Shown here one piece after another: positions 19,003 through 28,313 of a DNA stretch of 64,000 nucleotides. The translations under genes were made by a program, and so were the position numbers. The notes beneath the pieces were generated by a model, which saw only the letters and a program-made list of their open reading frames with translations, was not told the origin of the DNA and did no database searches. The stretch lies in NCBI RefSeq assembly GCF_030848305.1, contig NZ_CP114598.1:1860001-1924000 (forward strand), in the 5' to 3' direction. Within the stretch, counting starts at the first letter, position 1. Each line of letters opens with the position of its first letter. Source of the DNA: Akkermansia muciniphila (lineage in GTDB: Bacteria; Verrucomicrobiota; Verrucomicrobiia; Verrucomicrobiales; Akkermansiaceae).

Positions 19003-20403
19003 TTAGCGGGTGAGGAAACGGTTTTGCTCCCTGCCTTCCTCCGTGTGGGGCAGACAGGCGTTGAAGGGATCCGTCAGGGCCACGAATTCCTCCTTGAACT
19101 TGGAGACCATGGCCTGGGTGGGCCAGGAGGCGGCTTCACCGAAGGCGCAGACCGTTTTCCCTTCAATCTGGTTGGCCACTTCAATGAGCAGATCTACGTC
19201 CGACGGGGCGGCTTTCCCTTCCAGGATGCGGGTGCTGAGTTTCATCATCCACGGGCAGCCTTCCCGGCAGGGGGTGCACTGTCCGCAGGATTCATGGGCG
19301 TAGAAGCGGTTGATGTTGTTCATGGCCCAGGGCATGGAGCGGGAGTCGTCCATCACGATGACCGCGCCGGAACCGGACATGGAGCCGTGCTGGGCGATGC
19401 TGTCCAGATCCAGCGGAATGTCAAAGAAGGTGATTTTCCCCATGGTGCCGTCCGGATTCTTCACTTTGTATTCCGCGTCCGTGCGCATGACCTTGGAAGA
19501 GGAACCGCCGGGTATCACGGCCTTGAACTGGCGCCCGTCCCGCGGGCCGCCGCAGACGTCATACAGCAGTTCGCCGAAAGTCATGGAGCCGGAGATGATT
19601 TCATAGAACCCGGGACGTTTAACGTCGCCGGAAACGCCGATGATGCGGGTGCCGGGGGAACGTTTGGCCCCTTCCTGGCTGTAAGCTTCTCCACCCATGG
19701 CCATGATGTGCTTCACCTGGCAGAGGGATTCCACGTTGTTGACAATGGTGGGGCAGCCGTACAGGCCGATGGCGGCCGGGAAGTAGGGGGGCTTGATGCG
19801 GGGATAAGGGCGGTCCCCTTCAAGGGAGTTGAGCAGGGCCGTTTCCTCACCGCAAATGTACGCTCCCGCCCCGCGGTGCAGGTGGATTTCCAGATCATAG
19901 CCGGACCCCTGGATATTGCTGCCTAGGAAGCCGCGTTCGCGGGCTTCCTGAAGAGCCTTGAGCATGATTTCCGCGGCGATGGGAAATTCTTCGCGCATGT
20001 AGATGTAGGCCTGATGCGCCCCCACCGCGTAGCTGGAGATGACCATTCCTTCAATGAGCTGGTGGGGATCCTGGTGGACAATGTAGCGGTCCTTGAACGT
20101 GCCTGGTTCGGATTCGTCACAGTTGCAAACCAGATAGACAGGTTTCGTGTTGTTCGGCGGAATGAAAGTCCACTTCACGCCGGTGGGGAACCCTGCGCCG
20201 CCACGGCCGCGAAGGCCGGATTTTTTCACCTCGTCAATGACGGCCCTGGGCTCCATGCCGAGCGCCTTTTTCAGTTCTTCATAACCGCCGTCGGCCAGAT
20301 AGCAGTCAATGGACGTGTTCCAGCCTTCTCGGTTAACGTTTTTCAGGATGCGGCGCGTTTCCCTGGGGTGGGGTTCTTTACCGGGAAGATAGGTGATGCT
20401 CAT
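19003..20403 (-). CDS. nuoF: NADH-quinone oxidoreductase subunit F (NADH/FMN binding)
   Basis: NuoF binds NADH and FMN and starts electron transfer. SGLRGRGGAGFPTGVKW is the glycine-rich nucleotide site, CNCDESEPGTFKDR part of the FMN pocket, and ESCGQCTPCREGCPWM the cysteine motif for the N3 4Fe-4S cluster, completed by a later CAFGEAASWP block. Length is 466 residues. NuoE, F and G together form the NADH dehydrogenase module, so electrons should come from NADH and not from ferredoxin or F420. Confidence 0.96.
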   Translation of the reverse strand: MSITYLPGKEPHPRETRRILKNVNREGWNTSIDCYLADGGYEELKKALGMEPRAVIDEVKKSGLRGRGGAGFPTGVKWTFIPPNNTKPVYLVCNCDESEPGTFKDRYIVHQDPHQLIEGMVISSYAVGAHQAYIYMREEFPIAAEIMLKALQEARERGFLGSNIQGSGYDLEIHLHRGAGAYICGEETALLNSLEGDRPYPRIKPPYFPAAIGLYGCPTIVNNVESLCQVKHIMAMGGEAYSQEGAKRSPGTRIIGVSGDVKRPGFYEIISGSMTFGELLYDVCGGPRDGRQFKAVIPGGSSSKVMRTDAEYKVKNPDGTMGKITFFDIPLDLDSIAQHGSMSGSGAVIVMDDSRSMPWAMNNINRFYAHESCGQCTPCREGCPWMMKLSTRILEGKAAPSDVDLLIEVANQIEGKTVCAFGEAASWPTQAMVSKFKEEFVALTDPFNACLPHTEEGREQNRFLTR

Positions 20404-20434
20404 GGCGAAAATCTGGTGCGGGGATGGAAAAGGA

Positions 20435-21016
20435 TTAGGCGTTCTGGTATTTGGCGATTACTTCCTCCAGCACTTCCGGAGTGACTTTTTCGTACAGGAG
20501 GTCGTTGACCATCATGTTGGGGCCGAAGCCGCAGTTGGCCAGGCATTCCACTCCTTCCACACTCCACAGGCCGTCCGGGCTGACTCCAATGGGGTGGTGA
20601 TGGTCAATGCCGTTTTTGTCAATGCCCAGACGCGTGCAGATGGCGTCGAACAGGTTGTCCGCCCCCGCCATGGCACAGGAAAGAGTGCGGCATACGCGGA
20701 TGTGGTTTTTTCCGGGGCACATCTGGCGCAGACCGGGATAGAAAGTCACCACGCCCAGAACATGGGCGGCGGAGATGTTCAGTTTCTCACCCACCCAGGC
20801 GATGGCGTCTCCGCTGATGAAGCCGAACTTTTTCTGGATTTCATGAAGGATGGGCAGCACGGCGGATTTCTGCTTGCCTTCCGGGTAATGCGTAACGTAT
20901 TCGCTGGCGGCGGCGTTAAGTTCCGGCGTTACTTCAAAGGCCGGGTAGAACCGTTCGCCCGGGCTGGGCTGGTGGGCGATAGTCGCGTCGATGGCGTTTT
21001 CAGCGTAATCGGACAT
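20435..21016 (-). CDS. nuoE: NADH-quinone oxidoreductase subunit E (2Fe-2S)
   Basis: This thioredoxin-like 2Fe-2S protein carries cluster N1a. The four ligands lie in CRTLSCAMAGADNL and ECLANCGFGPNMMVND. The helical N-terminal part (PILHEIQKKFGFISGDAIAW) is typical. Length is 193 residues. It lies between nuoD (49 bp) and nuoF (31 bp). Confidence 0.95.
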   Translation of the reverse strand: MSDYAENAIDATIAHQPSPGERFYPAFEVTPELNAAASEYVTHYPEGKQKSAVLPILHEIQKKFGFISGDAIAWVGEKLNISAAHVLGVVTFYPGLRQMCPGKNHIRVCRTLSCAMAGADNLFDAICTRLGIDKNGIDHHHPIGVSPDGLWSVEGVECLANCGFGPNMMVNDLLYEKVTPEVLEEVIAKYQNA

Positions 21017-21065
21017 GGGGAGAAAGTTTGGTGTTTGCGTTGAAGTGGATGAGAGTGGCGGGTGT

Positions 21066-22310
21066 TTAACGGTCGCATTCGCCCATCACGAAGTCGAAGG
21101 AACCGAGAATGGCCGGAACGTCGGAAACCAGGTGGCCTTTCATCAGTTCCGGCAGGATGGACAGGTTGCAGAAGGAGGGGGAGCGCATGCGCAGACGGTT
21201 GGGAAGTCCGCCTCCCTTGGAGTCCAGGAAGAAGCCCAGCTCTCCCTTCGGGTTTTCCGCAGCAAAGTAAACCTGCCCGGCGGGGGCGTTCACTCCCATG
21301 GTTGTCGTCATGAACTGGCGAATCAGGGATTCCATGTCCGTCAGGACTTTTTTCTTTTCTGGCAGCGTGCCTTTGGTGTCCACCATGTTGATGGGGCCGT
21401 CCGGCATGGTTTCAATGACCTGGCGGATGATGCGCAGGGACTGGCGCATTTCTTCAATGCGCACGGTAAAACGGTCGTAGCAGTCTCCGTGTTCGCCTAC
21501 GGGGACGTCGAATTCGTAATTTTCATATCCCAGATAGGGGGTGAGTTTGCGCAGGTCCCGCTTAATGCCGCTGGCTCGCAGGTTGGCCCCCGTAATGCCC
21601 CAGGAAAGCGCTTTTTCACGGCTGATGACGCCTACGCCCTGAAGACGGTCAATGAAGATTTTGTTCTTGAGCAGGAGCGCTTCCGTTTCATCAAGGGTTT
21701 TGGCCGCTTCATCGCAGAAGACGAGCACTTCCTTGAGCATTTCATTGGGAACGTCGCGTGTCTGGCCGCCGATGCGGGTGTAGGAGGAAGTGAAGCGCGC
21801 CCCGGTGAGCTGTTCGTAAAAATTATGGATTTTTTCACGTTCCTCATAACAGTACAGGAAAACGGTCATGGCGCCTACGTCCATGCCGTACACGCCCACT
21901 CCCAGGATGTGGGAGGAAAAGCGGGAAAGTTCCAGGGCCAGTACGCGCAGGGCCTGTCCACGGGGCGGCAGTTCCCAGCCCAGCAGTTTTTCCACCGCGC
22001 AGGCATAGGCGATGTTATTGGACAGGGGCGCCAGGTAATCAAAACGGTCGGTGTAGGGGACAAACTGGTTGTACTGGATGGTTTCACCGATTTTTTCCAT
22101 CCCGCGGTGCAGATGGCCAACCACCGGATCACAGCTGATGATTTCTTCACCGTCAAGTTCCAGCACCAGGCGCAGCACGCCGTGAGTGGCGGGGTGGGAG
22201 GGGCCCACGTTCAGGGTCATCGTTTCTCCGAGCGGTTCGGATGTATTGGTGAGATAGTCTGCGTTAGCGGCTGTATCTGCAATGGCGAAAGTTTTGGTGC
22301 TCGTCTTCAT
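21066..22310 (-). CDS. nuoD: NADH-quinone oxidoreductase subunit D (first gene of the cluster)
   Basis: NuoD is the 49-kDa subunit that shapes the quinone site with NuoB. The start of the conserved region, TLNVGPSHPATHGVLRLVLE, contains the quinone-binding histidine, and DPVVGHLHRGMEKIGE follows. Length is 414 residues, and nuoC is not fused to it. The cluster opens with nuoD: no nuoA, nuoB or nuoC lies upstream, where a divergent pseudogene begins about 150 bp away. Those subunits must be elsewhere if the complex is complete. Confidence 0.95.
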   Translation of the reverse strand: MKTSTKTFAIADTAANADYLTNTSEPLGETMTLNVGPSHPATHGVLRLVLELDGEEIISCDPVVGHLHRGMEKIGETIQYNQFVPYTDRFDYLAPLSNNIAYACAVEKLLGWELPPRGQALRVLALELSRFSSHILGVGVYGMDVGAMTVFLYCYEEREKIHNFYEQLTGARFTSSYTRIGGQTRDVPNEMLKEVLVFCDEAAKTLDETEALLLKNKIFIDRLQGVGVISREKALSWGITGANLRASGIKRDLRKLTPYLGYENYEFDVPVGEHGDCYDRFTVRIEEMRQSLRIIRQVIETMPDGPINMVDTKGTLPEKKKVLTDMESLIRQFMTTTMGVNAPAGQVYFAAENPKGELGFFLDSKGGGLPNRLRMRSPSFCNLSILPELMKGHLVSDVPAILGSFDFVMGECDR

Positions 22311-22353
22311 GTGGATGTCCGTGCCTGGCTGAACCTGATAATGGTGCCGGATG

Positions 22354-22381
22354 ATTATGCCACTTCACACCATGCGGGCAA
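22354..22381 (-). promoter_or_regulatory. Candidate promoter of the nuo operon
   Basis: On the minus strand TTGCCC (22376-22381) and CATAAT (22354-22359) are separated by 16 bp, resembling a sigma-70 promoter about 45 bp before the nuoD ATG. Both boxes differ from consensus. Confidence 0.4.
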
Positions 22382-22461
22382 GCCAAATGTCAGTTTTTTT
22401 GGCATTCCGGGAAGGTGGTGCGGGAGTCTCCTCAACTGATGAATGTTAGTTCATTCTAATA

Positions 22462-23345
22462 ATGGGCTTTTATCCGGAACCTGCCGAATATGGGAAAAAG
22501 CGGATTTGGAATCCCGTGTTTGTGCTTGCGCTCATTCTCGGTCTTTATGTGCTCGCTCTGGGGAGAATGCCCGATCTCCGGAGGGAGTGCGGAGTCTGGA
22601 CATGGCTGTTTACTTTAAGCATGTTCGTTTCAGCCGGGGTAACCGTTTATTATGTCTGCCTGACATTATGTCTGCCTGACGCGCGCAGGGTCCATGAATT
22701 ATGTGTGGACTGGAGGTCTGATTGTGTGGTTCATGAATATTTACAGAATCAGGTGGAGGAAGCGGACGACCTCCCCTCAATGAGGGCTGTCCTCAGGGTG
22801 CCTGATGTATGGGATTTTCTGCGGCGCCTGCAATGAGGGGGCTGCGGTGGGAATGGCGGCGGCGTTTTGCATCATGGCCGCAGTCGGCATGCTCCGGGAC
22901 CGCAGGGCGGACGTTTATGTATGGTGCGGGTTTGCCGGCGTTGTTTTGGGAGGCTTGTTTCTATTTACTTCCGGTGTGCATTCCCACCCATCATGTCCAG
23001 TTCGTGTCGTCCATGCCTGTTTTAGCGGCGTCAACCGTGTTCTCCGTATTGTACCGGAATGGAATCATGGTGCGTGGACTGCGCGCGGTGACTGCATGCC
23101 TTGCCGGTGCGACTTTGCTGTTTGGGGTGATGTTCGTCCTGGAATATTATCATGTAGGCTTTCTGGTTTTCCAGAGAGAGGAGTTGATTCATGAGGCTCT
23201 TCAAAAGGGGAATCTGGAACCGGAAGTACCTTCCATTTCTCCTCTTTTCTTTGAAGGAAAAGTGTCCGGAACGGATGGAAATTGGGGAGGGCCGGATACC
23301 AACCGCCGGTTTTGCATCCGCGGGCTGGTGGTGAAAAAGCCCTGA
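22462..23345 (+). pseudogene. Degraded multi-pass membrane protein gene
   Basis: Membrane-protein coding potential runs through all three forward frames. Frame one covers about 22462-22660 (FVLALILGLYVLALGRM). A perfect 16-bp tandem duplication at 22649-22680 then shifts the frame. Coding resumes in the next frame (AGSMNYVWTGGLIVWFMNIY), is broken by a TGA at about 22781, continues (GAAVGMAAAFCIMAAVGMLR), and shifts again near 22980-22995 before ending in the third frame at 23345 (VLAASTVFSVLYRNGIMVRG). The layout of the restored protein, about 290 residues, loosely recalls DUF6056 membrane proteins; that name is a guess. Its end lies 10 bp from the convergent deacetylase gene. Confidence 0.7.
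22649..22680 (+). repeat. 16-bp perfect tandem duplication disrupting the pseudogene
   Basis: ATTATGTCTGCCTGAC occurs twice head to tail (22649-22664 and 22665-22680). Removing one copy restores a continuous membrane-protein frame across the junction, so the duplication is probably a recent inactivating slip. Confidence 0.9.
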
Positions 23346-23355
23346 GGGAAGATGT

Positions 23356-24822
23356 CTATTTGACGATGTTCCGGGGAGTGAAGTGCATTTCCTGTTCCTC
23401 AATGCCGAATTGCCAGGTGGCTGTCTGCCACATGTTGGCAGCAGGATTTTTCCAACGGACCTGGACGGTTACAGGGCTGAGCCGCAGGGGACGGGATGGA
23501 GTCCATTTCAGAATTTTTTCCTTGGCGTCGTACCGGGCGTTTACCAGGCCGAAGCCGGAGATGCGCATTTCCATCTGCCTGGGGTCCAGGGAGGGTTCCC
23601 CTGCCAGGGAAATGGATATATCGGGAGTCTGGTTTTTCACCACGGTATTGGCTGCCGGATAAACGGGCTGAGCCGGAGCCGGGTAGGAAGTCAGCTTTTT
23701 GCCGCTGCCGCCGCCAGGGGTGGCCGCCGGAGTTTCCGGAGTGGAGGGAACGTTGAAATTCACGGCTCTGGTGAATGTCTTAGGGTCTTTGCCGAAGACC
23801 ATGTAGCGGTGAATCCGCCAGCGGTCCGTGTCCTTGGTCACTTTTTTGGGGATTACCGTAAAGGCCGCCTGGAATCCGGCTTCTTCCGCCCTGGAGATCA
23901 TTTCCGGCAGGATGAAGCCGCCCGGATAGCAATAGGCCTCCACGGAAGAACCGGGGAATTTTTCCTGAAGGATTTTCCGGGAATGGCCTATTTCCGCCGT
24001 TGCCAGCTCCTGAACCGCCTGGGCGCCTTTACGCTGGGCGGCACGCCAGGATCTCGGGTACAGGTGGCTGACGGAGTGGCTGCCCAGGGTGGCGCCGTTA
24101 TCCAGCATTTCCTGAATCTGGGCGGGGCTCATGGCCGAACCGCGGCCCGTGATGAATTTGGTGTATGGGAAAATGGTAAAGGGGAATCCCGCTTCTTTCA
24201 GGATGGGGTAGGCGTCCGTGTAAACGCTCTTCCAGCCGTCGTCAATGGTGATCATGACGCATTTGGCCGGAAGCCGCCTGTCCCCCAGTTTCCATTCCAG
24301 GAATTCCTTCATGGAGATGACGGGCACTCCGGACGCTTTCAGCGCCCGCATCTGGGAGCGGAACACATCCGTATTCATGCGCATCTCCGTAGCGGGAAGG
24401 GTGCGGCTGAAATCATGGTAGCCCAGAATGGCTACGCGGGTTTCATGCTGAGGGACCGGAACGGAGGAAAAGGCCGTGGAAGGGATGACGAGGGGCGTCA
24501 CCGCAGGTTGTGCCGGGGCATGCAGGTTCGTTTCCCCGGGGATGGGTTCCGCGTTCGGGATGGACTCCGCCTGGGGAGCGGAAGAGCCTGTCTCTCCGGG
24601 AATGGGTTCCGCCATGGGGATGTATTCATCCTTGCGGTTGGCTTCAATCAGGTCCCTGACGGGAACGATGCCGGCGGCCGGGTCTCCCTTGACGGTTCCC
24701 CCGATGACCGGGCCGGGGGCAAAGGGAAGGGGTGACGCCGGCGGCAGGTCGGGCGGAAGCTCCGCACATGCGGCACCGGCTGCGATCAAGAAAACGGAGA
24801 GGAGGCCTGGGACGGAGCGCAT
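23356..24822 (-). CDS. Secreted polysaccharide deacetylase (NodB domain)
   Basis: The 488-residue protein has a signal peptide (about residues 1-20), a proline-rich linker with the octapeptide AEPIPGET repeated at 71-78 and 91-98, then a NodB deacetylase domain. VMITIDDGWKSV holds the catalytic and metal-binding aspartates (194, 195) and GSHSVSH the two metal histidines (249, 253). These enzymes remove N- or O-acetyl groups from glycans such as peptidoglycan, chitin-like polymers or exopolysaccharide; the substrate is not evident. The 100-residue C-terminal part is beta-rich and unassigned. It is divergent from the antiporter gene. Confidence 0.87.
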   Translation of the reverse strand: MRSVPGLLSVFLIAAGAACAELPPDLPPASPLPFAPGPVIGGTVKGDPAAGIVPVRDLIEANRKDEYIPMAEPIPGETGSSAPQAESIPNAEPIPGETNLHAPAQPAVTPLVIPSTAFSSVPVPQHETRVAILGYHDFSRTLPATEMRMNTDVFRSQMRALKASGVPVISMKEFLEWKLGDRRLPAKCVMITIDDGWKSVYTDAYPILKEAGFPFTIFPYTKFITGRGSAMSPAQIQEMLDNGATLGSHSVSHLYPRSWRAAQRKGAQAVQELATAEIGHSRKILQEKFPGSSVEAYCYPGGFILPEMISRAEEAGFQAAFTVIPKKVTKDTDRWRIHRYMVFGKDPKTFTRAVNFNVPSTPETPAATPGGGSGKKLTSYPAPAQPVYPAANTVVKNQTPDISISLAGEPSLDPRQMEMRISGFGLVNARYDAKEKILKWTPSRPLRLSPVTVQVRWKNPAANMWQTATWQFGIEEQEMHFTPRNIVK

Positions 24823-25012
24823 ATCTGCAACTACTATTTTTAAGTTTTCTGTTCAACCTTAAACTCAGGCAGGCATGACAGCCTGTTCCGCGCCGCGCGC
24901 GTTTTTCCGGGGCCTGTCTGGATTTTCCCGCTGAGCGCGTTTCTGTTAAAAAGCATGCAGACTCATTTTCCGCTCGCGGAAGAAAGGAGAGGCGTTTAGT
25001 CTGTCCGCAGAC

Positions 25013-26626
25013 ATGATCTGTATTTGTCATTTCTTCAAAGTTCTGGCGCGCCGTGCGGGTCTGCTCACTATCATCGCTGCCGCCGCTTTTTTCCTAGGGG
25101 CTCCCGCCGGTGAGGCTTCGTCACGCGCGGCGGCTCCCGCCTATCCGGCCGCGGAAGTGGGGGGGGAATCCCAGTACAGCCATTTTCCCATTCCCCTGAA
25201 TCAGTACAAGCCGGTGCCGCCGGATGCCGGCCTGTACCAGGTGCTCAGTGAACGCAACAAGCAGTCCGGCGGTTTCAACCTGGCCGTGACGCTCGTTTTC
25301 TTCGGGGCTATTATCCATACGTTTCTGGCCGGCCGCTTTGAGCGTTATTCCCATAAACTGGCCCTGCGCTACAAGGAAAAGCTCAAGGAAACCAATTTCC
25401 GCGTGATGCATCCGGAAGAGCGCCTCCCGGTTTCCTTCGCGTCCGCCATTTTCCATTTCCTGGGAGAAGTGGAAGCCGTGTTCGGAATCTGGCTTATCCC
25501 TTTCATGTTCGTGTGCTGGAAATATTATTCCTTTGAGGATTTTTCCGCCTACTTGAATTATGATTGTTCCTTCACGGAGCCGATGTTCGTGATGATTATC
25601 ATGATTATCGCTTCCTCCCGCCCTATTTTCAAGCTGGCGGAGTATGTCGTGAACTGCGGCGCCAGGCTTGGGAAGGCCACGCCGGGCGCGTGGTGGATTT
25701 CCGTGATGTGCCTGGCTCCCCTGCTGGGTTCTCTGATTACGGAACCCGCCGCCATGACGATCGGGGCCCTGATCCTAAGCAAGAAATTTTACGACCTCAA
25801 ACCGAAGAAAACGTTGATGTACGCCACTCTGGGGCTGCTCTTCGTGAATATTTCCATCGGGGGCACCCTGACGCATTTTGCAGCTCCGCCCGTGGTGATG
25901 GTGGCGGAAAAGTGGGACTGGGGGCTGACTCACATGATCCAGCATTTCGGATGGAAGGCCGTTTCCGCCATCGTCATTTCCAATTTGGCGTATTTTCTCC
26001 TTTTCCGCAGGGAGTTCGCCCGCCTGGCTTCTCAGCAGAGAGAGTTCGACGAGTTTGACGACGCCGTTCCCCAGTCCTGGGAAGACCGCAATGACAAAAT
26101 ACCGCTGTGGGTGACCCTGGCGCATGTCTGCTTCCTGGTCTGGACGGTTCTTTTCGCCCATGAGCCGGTCATGTTCATCGGCAGTTTCCTGTTCTTTATC
26201 GGTTTTACGCTGGCTACGCCGCAATACCAGAACCAAATGTCTCTGCGCGTGCCCATCATGGTGGGGTTCTTCCTGGCGGGGCTGGTCATTCTGGGCGGCG
26301 TGCAGGCCTGGTGGCTGGAACCGGTGCTGACGCGGCTGGGGGACTACGCCATGGTCGGGGCTACGCTGCTGACGGCATTTAATGACAATGCCGCCGTCAC
26401 CTTCCTGGCGTCCACGGTTCCCAACCTGCCGGAAGCCGTCAAGTATTCCGTGGTGGCGGGCGCTGTGACGGGCGGCGGTTTGACGGTCATCGCCAACGCC
26501 CCCAACCCGGCTGGGCAGGCCATTCTGGGTAAATACTTCAAGGGCATCAATCCCCTGTGGCTGTTCGCCTGGGCGGCTTTTCCCACAGCCATCGTGTTCA
26601 TTTTCTTCACCTGCTTCGGTCATTAA
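25013..26626 (+). CDS. Putative Na+/H+ antiporter (Na_H_antiport_3-like)
   Basis: The 537-residue inner-membrane protein starts with a hydrophobic, signal-like stretch to about residue 38, a periplasmic linker, then some 11-12 membrane segments. Conserved-looking blocks are ITEPAAMTIGALILSKKFYD, GGTLTHFAAPPVVMVAEKWD and TAFNDNAAVTFLASTVPNLP, the last with a charged pair inside a helix break, as in ion-transporter superfamily proteins. I place it in the family annotated as putative Na+/H+ antiporters. It begins close to the sense-strand GGAGAGG, but spacing is long, so the exact start is uncertain. ribE follows after 24 bp. Confidence 0.78.
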   Translation: MICICHFFKVLARRAGLLTIIAAAAFFLGAPAGEASSRAAAPAYPAAEVGGESQYSHFPIPLNQYKPVPPDAGLYQVLSERNKQSGGFNLAVTLVFFGAIIHTFLAGRFERYSHKLALRYKEKLKETNFRVMHPEERLPVSFASAIFHFLGEVEAVFGIWLIPFMFVCWKYYSFEDFSAYLNYDCSFTEPMFVMIIMIIASSRPIFKLAEYVVNCGARLGKATPGAWWISVMCLAPLLGSLITEPAAMTIGALILSKKFYDLKPKKTLMYATLGLLFVNISIGGTLTHFAAPPVVMVAEKWDWGLTHMIQHFGWKAVSAIVISNLAYFLLFRREFARLASQQREFDEFDDAVPQSWEDRNDKIPLWVTLAHVCFLVWTVLFAHEPVMFIGSFLFFIGFTLATPQYQNQMSLRVPIMVGFFLAGLVILGGVQAWWLEPVLTRLGDYAMVGATLLTAFNDNAAVTFLASTVPNLPEAVKYSVVAGAVTGGGLTVIANAPNPAGQAILGKYFKGINPLWLFAWAAFPTAIVFIFFTCFGH

Positions 26627-26650
26627 GGCCCGGAGCGGAATGTCACTCTT

Positions 26651-27253
26651 ATGTTTACCGGACTCGTTGAAACAACAGGAACTGTGGAAGGGTTTACGCC
26701 TATTAACGGCGGAGCCCGGCTGACGCTGGCCATTCCGTTCGGCCGTGAACTTTCCCTGGGGGATTCCGTTGCCGTCAACGGATGCTGCCTGACGGTGGAT
26801 GCCCTGGAGGGTGAACGCATCTCCTTTGATCTTCTTTCCCAGACTCTCCGCGTCACCAGTCTGGGAAACCTCAAGCCGGGGGGGCTGGTTAATCTGGAAC
26901 GCGCCATGTCCGCCATGGACCGTTTCGGCGGCCACTTCGTGATGGGGCATGTGGATCATACCGGCACGATTGCCGCCCTGGAGCCCGTAGGGCAGGACCA
27001 CCGTCTGGAGGTGCGCATTCCGGAGGAACTAACCCGCTATTGTATTGACAAGGGTTCCATCACCATTGACGGCATTTCCCTGACCATAGCCAATTTGAAC
27101 GGCTCCCTGCTGGAGTTCTGGATTACTCCCCATACTTTCGGCCGAACGAATCTGCAGGATGCCGTTCCCGGCCAGCCGGTGAATCTGGAAGTGGATATGC
27201 TGGCCAAGTATGTAGAGAAACTGTTTTCTGCACGTGAACGTGCGGAAGGATAG
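26651..27253 (+). CDS. ribE: Riboflavin synthase alpha chain
   Basis: This enzyme dismutates two 6,7-dimethyl-8-ribityllumazine molecules to riboflavin in the cytoplasm. The 200-residue protein has the two lumazine-binding repeats: the first begins MFTGLVETTGTVEGF with VAVNGCCLTV, the second MGHVDHTGTIAAL with ITIDGISLTIANL. Length and repeat organisation are standard. It sits 24 bp after the antiporter gene, too close for an FMN riboswitch, so it probably shares that transcript. Other rib genes are not present. Confidence 0.95.
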   Translation: MFTGLVETTGTVEGFTPINGGARLTLAIPFGRELSLGDSVAVNGCCLTVDALEGERISFDLLSQTLRVTSLGNLKPGGLVNLERAMSAMDRFGGHFVMGHVDHTGTIAALEPVGQDHRLEVRIPEELTRYCIDKGSITIDGISLTIANLNGSLLEFWITPHTFGRTNLQDAVPGQPVNLEVDMLAKYVEKLFSARERAEG

Positions 27254-27288
27254 CCCTGCCCGTAAGGAGAAACAAATGCCGGGCATGT

Positions 27289-27307
27289 CAGGGATGGTTC
27301 ATCCCTG
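27289..27307. terminator. Possible terminator hairpin between convergent ribE and prmA
   Basis: CAGGGAT/ATCCCTG form a 7-bp stem around a 5-nt loop, nested inside GCCGGGC-like flanks. No clear uridine run follows on either strand, so the function is uncertain. Confidence 0.35.
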
Positions 27308-27452
27308 CCGGGCTATAAAAAGGCATTCCTGTTTTCTGCAGAAGAAGGGAAGGGCTGCGGAGATTTTCGAACAGGAAGCCGGGACATTGCTGTTCCGGTG
27401 AGAGAAAGGCCGTGGGAGGGGGGGCGGAGAAAAATGCGGAAGGTTCTGTTTG

Positions 27453-28313
27453 CTACCGGGCCATGCCGCCTTTTGCCGTGATCCATTTGCCGCGTTTGAC
27501 GACCTGTTCAAAGAACAGCCCGTGGCGTTCCGCTGCCTCTTTCGTTTCTTCCCACTGGGAGGCCAGAATGCCGGAGATGACCAGTGCGGCATCCTTCTTC
27601 ATGGCGGCGATGATATGCGGAAAAGCTCTTTGCAGGATAGTTGAAAACAGGTTGGCGACGACAAGATCCCCCTGCTGGGATTCCGAAGGCTTCCATTCGA
27701 AGACGTCTCCCACAAATAAGTCCAGCTGTTCCGCCGTGACGGCGTTGCGGACCATGTTGTGCCGGGCCACTTCAATAGCCATGGGGTCAAAGTCGAAGGC
27801 CGTGGCGTGCTCCGCCCCCAGCTTCAGCGCCGCCATAGCGAGCACGGCGGTGCCGCAGCCTATATCCGTCATGGTCCATGATGTTTTTCTGCGGGATTTG
27901 GCAACGTCGCAGATGAAACGCAGGCAGGTGGATGTGGTAGCGTGGTCTCCTGTTCCGAAAGCCATTTCGGCGGGGACGCTCAGGATGCTGCGCGAGGGGA
28001 ACTGCTTCCGCAGGGCGGCCAGATTTTCCGGAGAGCTCTGTTCCGTAATGACCAGGGCGTCTCTTATTTTGAGCGGAGGGCGTTTTTCCCGCTTTTGGGC
28101 CGCCACCCAGTCCTGCGTCCTGACTTCCCGGACGGTTCCTCCAAAATATTTTTTCAAAGCCAGGGCGTCTTCTTCATCATCGCAGTAAACGGTAATTCGG
28201 ACCGTTTTTCCCCCTTTGATTTTTGTAATCACGGCGTTCGGATTCCCGGCGATGCGTTCGCTCCACGCGTCTTCCCATTTGGCGGCGGAAAGTTTGTTCC
28301 AACTCCATGTCAT
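27453..28313 (-). CDS. prmA: Ribosomal protein L11 methyltransferase
   Basis: PrmA methylates ribosomal protein L11 with S-adenosylmethionine. The 286-residue protein has an N-terminal substrate domain, then EMAFGTGDHATTSTCLRFIC, the SAM motif I DIGCGTAVLAMAALKLGA and VVANLFSTILQ, which carries the family NPP/NLF-type motif IV. The frame can be read from 28433, but the ATG at 28313 (MTWSWNKLSAAKWEDAW) gives the expected length; no good ribosome-binding site supports either start. It is convergent with ribE. Confidence 0.87.
   Translation of the reverse strand: MTWSWNKLSAAKWEDAWSERIAGNPNAVITKIKGGKTVRITVYCDDEEDALALKKYFGGTVREVRTQDWVAAQKREKRPPLKIRDALVITEQSSPENLAALRKQFPSRSILSVPAEMAFGTGDHATTSTCLRFICDVAKSRRKTSWTMTDIGCGTAVLAMAALKLGAEHATAFDFDPMAIEVARHNMVRNAVTAEQLDLFVGDVFEWKPSESQQGDLVVANLFSTILQRAFPHIIAAMKKDAALVISGILASQWEETKEAAERHGLFFEQVVKRGKWITAKGGMAR

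Noticed and set aside
26627-26650. FMN riboswitch upstream of riboflavin synthase
   Set aside because: Only 24 bp separate the antiporter stop and the ribE start, too short for an RFN element.
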